This document shows positions 1-6,515 of a stretch of 16,682 nt of DNA, piece by piece (position 1 is the stretch's first letter; the number at the start of each line of letters is the position of its first letter). Origin of the DNA: Saccoglossus kowalevskii (taxonomy: Eukaryota; Hemichordata; Enteropneusta; Harrimaniidae); contig NW_003112281.1 of assembly GCF_000003605.2 (NCBI RefSeq), positions 1 to 16,682 on the forward strand, read 5' to 3'. The position numbers and the translations under genes were made by a program. A model generated the notes under the pieces. The model saw only the letters and a list, made by a program, of their open reading frames with translations, searched no databases and had not been told where the DNA came from.

Positions 1-30
1 TTTAATGGAAATTTAAAGGCAGTGAGGCAA

Positions 31-42
31 TTTTTTTTTTTT
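31..42 (+). repeat. T12 homopolymer run
   Basis: Twelve consecutive T bases in the flank. Such a run could be a poly(A) tail of an old retroposed element read on the opposite strand, but I see no recognisable element body or target-site duplication beside it. It may simply be a nucleosome-disfavouring homopolymer. Confidence 0.7.
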
Positions 43-225
43 GAATACTGAGCTAAATAGGGAAATTTGAGACGAGTACAAGCACATTTGGAATGCTTTA
101 GAAGGAAAAAAACATCTGAGGCACATAGTTCAAAATTTATGCGAGCCAAATGAGAAACAGATGTATATTTTTTTCTCAGCTTTACATTCTGACTCGTATG
201 ACATCACCATGGGATTTGTGGGTTA

Positions 226-240
226 GGTTAATATTTAACC
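226..240. repeat. Perfect 6-bp inverted repeat in flank
   Basis: GGTTAA at 226-231 and TTAACC at 235-240 are exact reverse complements separated by three bases (TAT). It lies 18 bp before the array. The function is unknown; a stem this short is common by chance in AT-rich DNA. Confidence 0.6.
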
Positions 241-254
241 AGGTTTAAATCTGG
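239..254. repeat. Imperfect 16-bp palindrome abutting the array edge
   Basis: CCAG at 239-242 and CTGG at 251-254 flank a TTTAAA core at 244-249, with one mismatched pair (243 and 250). It ends three bases before the first satellite unit. The TTTAAAT in it resembles unit positions 71-77, so it might be the eroded tail of a preceding unit rather than an independent palindrome. Confidence 0.5.
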
Positions 255-265
255 GGTAGCTGCTC

Positions 266-273
266 ATTTGCAT
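266..273 (+). promoter_or_regulatory. POU octamer motif (first of about 157 intact copies)
   Basis: ATTTGCAT, the exact reverse complement of ATGCAAAT, the octamer bound by POU-family factors such as Oct-1 and Oct-4. It sits at unit positions 9-16 and is preceded by CTC, as in many histone H2B promoters. By eye, about 157 of 189 units keep it. It is disrupted by C-to-T (ATTTGTAT) in about 26 units, by loss of one T in five (3735, 4517, 5908, 7735, 10516; the last also has the C-to-T change), and by rearrangement in two (5734, 11646). That it binds anything is inference. Confidence 0.7.
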
Positions 274-276
274 TCC
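270..276 (+). promoter_or_regulatory. TEAD-like CATTCC core overlapping the octamer
   Basis: CATTCC at 271-276 is the complement of GGAATG, the core recognised by TEAD factors. It overlaps the last bases of the octamer and is present in nearly all units. Six-base cores are weak evidence by themselves; the interest is the fixed repetition. Confidence 0.3.
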
Positions 277-291
277 TCAGAGGCAGTGAGT

Positions 292-298
292 GGGTGTG
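292..298 (+). promoter_or_regulatory. CACCC/KLF-like core
   Basis: GGGTGTG (reverse complement CACACCC) at unit positions 35-41 resembles the CACCC box bound by KLF/SP zinc-finger factors. Many copies alter it: GAGTGTG, AGGTGTG, GGGTATG or GGGTGTA, so it is less well kept than the CCAAT box. Functional meaning is inferred only from motif likeness. Confidence 0.35.
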
Positions 299-301
299 CC
301 C

Positions 302-307
302 CATTGT
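302..307 (+). promoter_or_regulatory. SOX core motif
   Basis: CATTGT (complement ACAATG) at unit positions 45-50 matches the HMG-box SOX core. It directly abuts the CCAAT box. It is 28 bases from the upstream octamer, so it is not the close SOX-POU composite element known from pluripotency enhancers. A few units change it to TATTGT (for example 1823, 2604, 3387, 9733) or GATTGT (8950). Confidence 0.4.
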
Positions 308-317
308 AACCAATCAG
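308..317 (+). promoter_or_regulatory. NF-Y CCAAT box (Y-box on the minus strand)
   Basis: AACCAATCAG fits the extended NF-Y consensus RRCCAATSR; on the minus strand it reads CTGATTGGTT, a Y-box. It is the best-kept site of the unit: I find CCAAT broken in only about eight of 189 copies, as ACGAATC (5299, 5386, 6429, 7299), AACAATC (8082, 8690) or AGCAATC (11736, 12954). NF-Y is known to bind such boxes within nucleosomal DNA through a histone-fold dimer. Binding here is inferred. Confidence 0.65.
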
Positions 318-322
318 TGCTG

Positions 323-327
323 GCCAA
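323..327 (+). promoter_or_regulatory. NFI half-site overlapping a second CCAAT
   Basis: GCCAA (complement TTGGC) is an NFI half-site, and CCAAT at 324-328 is a second CCAAT in the same direction, 14 bp after the first. Its flanks (GGCCAATTT) are poorer for NF-Y than the first box. Many units change it to CCACTTT, removing the CCAAT, or to TTGCCAA. Confidence 0.3.
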
Positions 328-335
328 TTTAAATA
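328..335 (+). promoter_or_regulatory. TATA-like AT-rich box
   Basis: TTTAAATA at unit positions 71-78 is a TATA-like octamer lying about 14-20 bases after the CCAAT box. Units with the variant CTTTGTATAAG (1041, 6690, 6864, 13563, 13824, 13998, 14172, 14781) carry TATAAG, and another set reads TTAAAATA. No transcript or start site can be shown from the sequence. Confidence 0.35.
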
Positions 336-336
336 A

Positions 337-343
337 GTAAACA
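337..343 (+). promoter_or_regulatory. Forkhead (FOX) core motif
   Basis: GTAAACA at unit positions 80-86 is the canonical forkhead core. Some units read ATAAACA, which still fits RYAAAYA; rare copies lose it (GTAAAGA at the ends of the units starting at 9211 and 15825, GTACACA in 9385, GTAGACA in 7386). The TAAA-TAAG-TAAA rhythm of this segment gives AT-rich, probably easily melted DNA. Confidence 0.4.
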
Positions 344-1214
344 TAGCTGCTCATTTGCATTCCTCTGAGGCAGTGAGTGGGTGTGCCCCATTGTAACCAA
401 TCAGTGCTGGCCAATTTAAATAAGTAAACATAGCTGCTCATTTGCATTCCTCTGAGGCAGTGAGTGGGTGTGCCCCATTGTAACCAATCAGTGCTGGCCA
501 ATTTAAATAAGTAAACATAGCTGCTCATTTGCATTCCTCTGAGGCAGTGAGTGGTTGTGCCCCATTGTAACCAATCAGTGCTGGCCAATTTAAATAAGTA
601 AACATAGCTGCTCATTTGCATTCCTCAGAGGCAGTGAGTGAATGTGCCCCATTGTAACCAATCAGCGCTGGCCAATTTAAATAAATAAACATAGCTGCTC
701 ATTTGCATTCCTCAGAGGCAGTGAGTGGGTGTGCCCCATTGCAACCAATCAGTGCTGGCCAATTTAAATAAGTAAACATAGCTGCTCATTTGCATTCCTC
801 AGAGGCAGTGATTGGGTGTGCCCCATTGTAACCAATCAGTGCTGGCCAATTTAAATAAGTAAACATAGCTGCTCATTTGCATTCCTCAGAGGCAGTGAGT
901 GAGTGTGCCCCATTGTAACCAATCAGTGCTGGCCAATTTAAATAAGTAAACATAGCTGCTCATTTGCATTCCTCAGAGGCAGTGAGTGGGTGTGTCCCAT
1001 TGTAACCAATCAGTGCTGTCCAATTTAAATAAGTAAACATAGCTGCTCATTTGCATTCCTCAGAGGCAGTGAGTGGGTGTGCCCCATTGTAACCAATCAG
1101 TGCTGGCCACTTTGTATAAGTAAACATAGCTGCTCATTTGCATTCCTCAGAAGCAGTGAGTGGGTGTGCCCCATTGTAACCAATCAGTGCTGGCCAATTT
1201 AAATAAATAAACAT

Positions 1215-1996
1215 AGCTGCTCATTTGCATTCCTCAGAGGCTGTGAGTGGGTGTGCCCATTGTAACCAATCAGTGCTTGCCAATTTAAATAAGTAAACAT
1301 AGATGCTCATTTGCATTCCTCAGAGGCAGTGAGTGGGTGTGCCCCATTGTAACCAATCAGTGCTGGCCAATTTAAATAAATAAACATAGCTGCTCATTTG
1401 CATTCCTCAGAGGCAGTGAGTGGGTGTGCCCCATTGTAACCAATCAGTGCTTGCCAATTTAAATAAGTAAACATAGATGCTCATTTGCATTCCTCAGAGG
1501 CAGTGAGTGGGTGTGCCCCATTGTAACCAATCAGCACTGGCCAATTTAAATAAGTAAACATAGCTGCTCATTTGCATTCCTCTGAGGCAGTGAGTGGGTG
1601 TGCCCCATTGTAACCAATCAGTGCTGGCCAATTTAAATAAGTAAACATAGCTGCTCATTTGCATTCCTCAGAGGCAGTGAGTGGGTGTACCCCATTGTAA
1701 CCAATCAGTGCTGGCCAATTTAAATAAGTAAACATAGCTGCTCATTTGCATTCCTCAAAAGCAGTGAGTGGGTGTGCCCCATTGTAACCAATCAGTGCTG
1801 GCCAATTAAAATAAGTAAACATAGCTGCTCATTTGCATTCCTCAGAGGCAGTGAGTGGGTGTGCCCTATTGTAACCAATCAGTGCTGGCCAATTTAAATA
1901 AATAAACATAGCTGCTCATTTGCATTCCTCAGAAGCAGTGAGTGGGTGTGCCCCATTGTAACCAATCAGTGCTGGCCAATTTAAATAAGTAAACAT
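1215..1996 (+). repeat. Higher-order repeat copy A (9 units, 782 bp)
   Basis: Nine units in a fixed order recognised by private variants: 1215 GGCTGTG with a 1-bp deletion (GCCCATTG) and GCTTGCC; 1301 AGATGC with AAATAAA; 1388 GCTTGCC; 1475 AGATGC with GCACTGG; 1562 CTCTGAGG; 1649 GTGTACCCC; 1736 CAAAAGCAG with AATTAAAATA; 1823 GCCCTATT with AAATAAA; 1910 AGAAGCAG. The same order follows directly in copy B. Confidence 0.9.
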
Positions 1997-2777
1997 AGCT
2001 GCTCATTTGCATTCCTCAGAGGCTGTGAGTGGGTGTGCCCATTGTAACCAATCAGTGCTTGCCAATTTAAATAAGTAAACATAGATGCTCATTTGCATTC
2101 CTCAGAGGCAGTGAGTGGGTGTGCCCCATTGTAACCAATCAGTGCTGGCCAATTTAAATAAATAAACATAGCTGCTCATTTGCATTCCTCAGAGGCAGTG
2201 AGTGGGTGTGCCCATTGTAACCAATCAGTGCTTGCCAATTTAAATAAGTAAACATAGATGCTCATTTGCATTCCTCAGAGGCAGTGAGTGGGTGTGCCCC
2301 ATTGTAACCAATCAGCACTGGCCAATTTAAATAAGTAAACATAGCTGCTCATTTGCATTCCTCTGAGGCAGTGAGTGGGTGTGCCCCATTGTAACCAATC
2401 AGTGCTGGCCAATTTAAATAAGTAAACATAGCTGCTCATTTGCATTCCTCAGAGGCAGTGAGTGGGTGTACCCCATTGTAACCAATCAGTGCTGGCCAAT
2501 TTAAATAAGTAAACATAGCTGCTCATTTGCATTCCTCAAAAGCAGTGAGTGGGTGTGCCCCATTGTAACCAATCAGTGCTGGCCAATTAAAATAAGTAAA
2601 CATAGCTGCTCATTTGCATTCCTCAGAGGCAGTGAGTGGGTGTGCCCTATTGTAACCAATCAGTGCTGGCCAATTTAAATAAATAAACATAGCTGCTCAT
2701 TTGCATTCCTCAGAAGCAGTGAGTGGGTGTGCCCCATTGTAACCAATCAGTGCTGGCCAATTTAAATAAGTAAACAT
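1997..2777 (+). repeat. Higher-order repeat copy B (9 units, 781 bp)
   Basis: This repeats copy A unit for unit (1997, 2083, 2170, 2256, 2343, 2430, 2517, 2604, 2691). The only difference I find is one C missing in the third unit (2170: GCCCATTG instead of GCCCCATTG). One change in about 782 bp, against several per 87 bp between neighbouring units, indicates a recent block duplication. Confidence 0.9.
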
Positions 2778-3820
2778 AGCTGCTCATTTGCATTCCTCTG
2801 AGGCAGTGAGTGGGTGTGCCCCATTGTAACCAATCAGTGCTGGCCAATTTAAATAAGTAAACATAGCTGCTCATTTGCATTCCTCAGAGGCAGTGAGTGG
2901 GTGTACCCCATTGTAACCAATCAGTGCTGGCCAATTTAAATAAGTAAACATAGCTGCTCATTTGCATTCCTCAAAAGCAGTGAGTGGGTGTGCCCCATTG
3001 TAACCAATCAGTGCTTGCCAATTTAAATAAGTAAACATAGATGCTCATTTGCATTCCTCAGAGGCAGTGAGTGGGTGTGCCCCATTGTAACCAATCAGCA
3101 CTGGCCAATTTAAATAAGTAAACATAGCTGCTCATTTGCATTCCTCTGAGGCAGTGAGTGGGTGTGCCCCATTGTAACCAATCAGTGCTGGCCAATTTAA
3201 ATAAGTAAACATAGCTGCTCATTTGCATTCCTCAGAGGCAGTGAGTGGGTGTACCCCATTGTAACCAATCAGTGCTGGCCAATTTAAATAAGTAAACATA
3301 GCTGCTCATTTGCATTCCTCAAAAGCAGTGAGTGGGTGTGCCCCATTGTAACCAATCAGTGCTGGCCAATTAAAATAAGTAAACATAGCTGCTCATTTGC
3401 ATTCCTCAGAGGCAGTGAGTGGGTGTGCCCTATTGTAACCAATCAGTGCTGGCCAATTTAAATAAGTAAACATAGATGCTCATTTGCATTCCTCAGAGGC
3501 AGTGAGTGGGTGTGCCCCATTGTAACCAATCAGCACTGGCCAATTTAAATAAGTAAACATAGCTGCTCATTTGCATTCCTCTGAGGCAGTGAGTGGGTGT
3601 GCCCCATTGTAACCAATCAGTGCTGGCCAATTTAAATAAGTAAACATAGCTGCTCATTTGCATTCCTCAGAGGCAGTGAGTGGGTGTACCCCATTGTAAC
3701 CAATCAGTGCTGGCCAATTTAAATAAGTAAACATAGCTGCTCATTGCATTCATCAGAGGCAGTGAGTGGGTGTGCCCTATTGTAACCAATCAGTGCTGGC
3801 CAATTTAAATAAGTAAACAT
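2778..3820 (+). repeat. Shortened derivatives of the 9-unit repeat
   Basis: Three partial copies follow. The first is 2778-3038 (CTCTGAGG, GTGTACCCC, then a hybrid unit at 2952). The second is 3039-3473 (AGATGC/GCACTGG, CTCTGAGG, GTGTACCCC, CAAAAG/AATTAAAATA, GCCCTATT). The third is 3474-3734 (AGATGC/GCACTGG, CTCTGAGG, GTGTACCCC), followed by a GCCCTATT unit at 3735 with a lost T and CATCAG. They match the fourth to eighth units of copies A and B, so the core five-unit string was reused with different lengths. Confidence 0.85.
2952..3038 (+). repeat. Hybrid unit, probable exchange junction
   Basis: The unit starts like the seventh unit of the higher-order repeat (CAAAAGCAG) but ends like the third (GTGCTTGCC with a TTTAAATAAG tail) and is followed by an AGATGC unit, just as the third unit is. 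The switch lies between the two markers, about 2972 to 3013. This is what an unequal exchange between out-of-register units would leave. Confidence 0.75.
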
Positions 3821-4516
3821 AGCTGCTCATTTGCATTCCTCAGAGGCAGTGAGTGGGTGTGCCCCATTGTAACCAATCAGTGCTGGCCAATTTAAATAAG
3901 TAAACATAGCTGCTCATTTGCATTCCTTAAAGGCAGTGAGTAGGTGTGCCCCATTGTAACCAATCAGTGCTGGCCAATTAAAATAAGTAAACATAGCTGC
4001 TCATTTGCATTCCTCTGAGGCAGTGAGTGGGTGTGTCCCATTGTAACCAATCAGTGCTGGCCAATTAAAATAAGTAAACATAGCTGCTCATTTGCATTCC
4101 TCAAAGGCAGTGAGTGGGTGTGCCCCATTGTAACCAATCAGTGCTGGCCAATTAAAATAAGTAAGCATAGCAGCTCATTTGCATTCCTCAAAGGCAGTGA
4201 GTGGGTGTGCCCCATTGTAACCAATCAGCGCTGGCCAATTTAAATAAGTAAACATAGCTGCTCATTTGTATTCCTCAGAAGCAGTGAGTGGGTTTGCCCC
4301 ATTGTAACCAATCAGTGCTGGCCAATTTAAATAAGTAAACATAGCTGCTCATTTGCATTCCTCAGAAGCAGTGAGTGGGTGTGCCCCATTGTAACCAATC
4401 AGTGCTGGCTAATTTAAATAAGTAAACATAGCTGCTCATTTGCATTCCTTAGAGGCAGTGAGTGGGTGTGCCCCATTGTAACCAATCAGTGCTGGCCAAT
4501 TTAAATAAGTAAACAT
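3821..4516 (+). repeat. Mixed units between duplicated blocks
   Basis: Eight 87-bp units without indels. Those at 3908-4169 share AATTAAAATA, which removes the in-frame TAA of the plus-strand frame and so yields a chance open frame at 4031-4243. From 4256 the first C-to-T octamer variants (TTTGTAT) appear. Confidence 0.8.
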
Positions 4517-5472
4517 AGCTGCTCATTGCATTCCTCAGAGGCAGTGAGTGGGTGTGCCCCATTGTAACCAATCAGCGCTGGCCAATTTAAATAAGTAAAC
4601 ATAGCTGCTCATTTGTATTCCTCAAAGGCAGTAAGTGGGTGTGCCCCATTGTAACCAATCAGCGCTGGCCAATTTAAATAAGTAAACATAGCTGCTCATT
4701 TGTATTCCTCAGAAGCAGTGAGTGGGTGTGCCCCATTGTAACCAATCAGTGCTGGCCAATTTAAATAAGTAAACATAGCTGCTCATTTGCATTCCTCAGA
4801 GGCAGTGAGTGGGTGTGCCCCATTGTAACCAATCAGTGCTGGCCACTTTAAATAAGTAAACATAGCTGCTCATTTGCATTCCTCAGAGGCAGTGAGTGGG
4901 TGTGCCCCATTGTAACCAATCAGTGCTGGCCACTTTAAATAAGTAAACATGGCTGCTCATTTGCATTCCTCAGAGGCAGTGAGTGGGTGTGTCCCATTGT
5001 AACCAATCAATGCTGGCCACTTTAAATAAGTAAACATAGCTGCTCATTTGTATTCCTCAGAGGCAGTGAGTATGTGTGCCCCATTGTAACCAATCAGTGC
5101 TGGCCACTTTAAATAAGTAAACATAGCTGCTCATTTGTATTCCTCAGAGGCAGTGAGTGGGTGTGCCCCATTGTAACCAATCAGTGCTGGCCAATTTAAA
5201 TAAATAAACATAGCTGCTCATTTGCATTCCTCAGAAGCAGTGAGTGAGTGTGCCCCATTGTAACCAATCAGTGCTGGCCAATTTAAATAAGTAAACATAG
5301 CTGCTCATTTGCATTCCTCAGAGGCAGTGAGTGAGTGTGCCTCATTGTAACGAATCAGTGCTGGCTACTTTAAATAAGTAAACATAGCTGCTCATTTGCA
5401 TTCCTCAGAAGCAGTGAGTGAGTGTGCCTCATTGTAACGAATCAGTGCTGGCTACTTTAAATAAGTAAACAT
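4517..5472 (+). repeat. Block C1, source-like copy of a duplicated 11-unit string
   Basis: Marker order: TCATTGCATT deletion (4517), AGTAAGTGGG with GCGCTGG (4603), TTTGTAT/AGAAG (4690), CCACTTT (4777, 4864, 4951, 5038), TTTGTAT/AAATAAA (5125), AGAAG/GAGTGAGTG (5212), then GCCTCATTGTAACGAATC with GGCTACTTT (5299 and 5386). Most of these markers recur in the same order at 5908-6515. Confidence 0.8.
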
Positions 5473-5819
5473 AGCTGTTCATTTGCATTCCTCAGAAGCA
5501 GTGAGTGGGTGTGCCCCATTGTAACCAATCAGTGCTGGCTAATTTAAATAAGTAAACATAGCTGCTCATTTGCATTCCTCAGAGGCAGTGAGTGGGTGTG
5601 TCCCATTGTAACCAATCAGTGCTGGCCAATTTAAATAAGTAAACATAGCTGCTCATTTGCATTCTTTAGAGGCAGTGAGTGGGTGTGCCCCATTGTAACC
5701 AATCAATGCTGGCCAATTTAAATAAGTAAACATAGCTTACTTTTGCATTCCTTAGAGGCAGTGAGTGGGTGTGCCCCATTGTAACCAATCAGTGCTGGCC
5801 AATTTAAAGAAGTAAACAT
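5473..5819 (+). repeat. Four mixed units including a rearranged copy
   Basis: Units at 5473 (TGTTCATT), 5560, 5647 (TTCTTTAGAGG) and 5734. The last begins AGCTTACTTTTGCATTCC, one base short and without a perfect octamer; the same rare form recurs only at 11646. Confidence 0.75.
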
Positions 5820-6515
5820 AGCTGCTCATTTGCATTCCCTCAGAGGCAGTGAGTGGGTGTGCCCCATTGTAACCAATCATTGCTGGCCAATTTAAATAAG
5901 TAAACATAGCTGCTCATTGCATTCCTCAGAGGCAGTGAGTGGGTGTGCCCCATTGTAACCAATCAGTGCTGGCCAATTAAAATAAGTAAACATAGCTGCT
6001 CATTTGCATTCCTCAAAGGCAGTAAGTGGGTGTGCCCCATTGTAACCAATCAGCGCTGGCCAATTTAAATAAGTAAACATAGCTGCTCATTTGTATTCCT
6101 CAGAAGCAGTGAGTGGGTGTGCCCCATTGTAACCAATCAGTGCTGGCCAATTTAAATAAGTAAACATAGCTGTTCATTTGCATTCCTCAGAGGCAGTGAG
6201 TGGGTGTGCCCCATTGTAACCAATCAGTGCTGGCCACTTTAAATAAGTAAACATAGCTGCTCATTTGTATTCCTCAGAGGCAGTGAGTGGGTGTGCCCCA
6301 TTGTAACCAATCAGTGCTGGCCAATTTAAATAAATAAACATAGCTGCTCATTTGCATTCCTCAGAAGCAGTGAGTGAGTGTGCCCCATTGTAACCAATCA
6401 GTGCTGGCCAATTTAAATAAGTAAACATAGCTGCTCATTTGCATTCCTCAGAGGCAGTGAGTGAGTGTGCCTCATTGTAACGAATCAGTGCTGGCTACTT
6501 TAAATAAGTAAACAT
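5820..6515 (+). repeat. Block C2, contracted copy of the 4517-5472 string
   Basis: Units at 5908 (TCATTGCATT deletion), 5994 (AGTAAGTGGG/GCGCTGG), 6081 (TTTGTAT/AGAAG), 6168 (CCACTTT), 6255 (TTTGTAT/AAATAAA), 6342 (AGAAG/GAGTGAGTG) and 6429 (GCCTCATTGTAACGAATC/GGCTACTTT) follow the order of block C1. The offset falls from 1391 bp (16 units) to 1130 bp (13 units) between 6168 and 6255, showing three units missing relative to C1. The unit at 5820 carries CCCTCAG and AATCATTGC. Confidence 0.8.

Larger units (their letters stand above)
1..257. other. Left flank outside the satellite array
   Basis: AT-rich DNA that does not follow the 87-bp period. I recognise no gene, RNA or transposon in it. 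Visible features are a T12 run at 31-42, an inverted repeat at 226-240 and an imperfect palindrome at 239-254 that touches the array edge. A short stretch at 15-26 (AAAGGCAGTGAG) equals part of the satellite unit (the AAAGG variant of unit positions 22-33), which could be a relic of a decayed copy or chance. No open frame of useful length is seen. Confidence 0.8.
258..344 (+). repeat. Unit 1: reference copy of the 87-bp satellite monomer
   Basis: This first copy matches the majority sequence and serves as the coordinate frame used in other entries (position 1 = base 258). Landmarks in unit coordinates: octamer 9-16, variable segment 20-26, GGGTGTG 35-41, CATTGT 45-50, AACCAATCAG 51-60, variable dinucleotide 61-62, TGGCCA (MscI/BalI site) 64-69, ATTTAAAT (SwaI site) 70-77, GTAAACA 80-86. 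The SwaI and MscI sites occur in most units, so either enzyme should give an 87-bp ladder. Confidence 0.95.
258..1214 (+). repeat. Opening segment of the array, units 1-11
   Basis: Eleven 87-bp units with no indels. Units at 345, 432 and 519 share CTCTGAGG in place of CTCAGAGG; 345 and 432 look identical. Unit 606 has GAATGTG, the CpG-containing GCGCTGG and AAATAAA. Unit 693 has GCAACC, 780 has GATTGGG and 1041 has the CTTTGTATAAG variant. The copies are close to consensus right up to the edge. Confidence 0.85.

Noticed and set aside
140-155. Inverted satellite fragment (CAAATGAG) in the flank
   Set aside because: Only eight bases match the minus strand of the unit; chance is the simpler explanation.
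281-294. RNA polymerase III A-box-like stretch (AGGCAGTGAGTGG)
   Set aside because: It needs two extra bases against the A-box consensus, and no B-box (GGTTCRANTCC) follows anywhere in the unit, so a tRNA-derived SINE origin is not supported.
266-307. Composite SOX-POU element as in pluripotency enhancers
   Set aside because: The SOX core and octamer of a unit are separated by 28 bases, and in the next register by more, so they do not form the close composite site; only separate cores are present.
277-621. Minus-strand open frame of 114 codons
   Set aside because: It is four near-identical 29-codon repeats of the satellite and is closed by TGA in most other units. No codon signal, no initiation context and no known domain. 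It is a product of the 87-bp period and the CTCTGAGG variant.
4031-4243. Plus-strand open frame of 70 codons
   Set aside because: Made of the satellite unit where AATTAAAATA removes the usual in-frame TAA. It opens and closes with subfamily variants and is not a gene.
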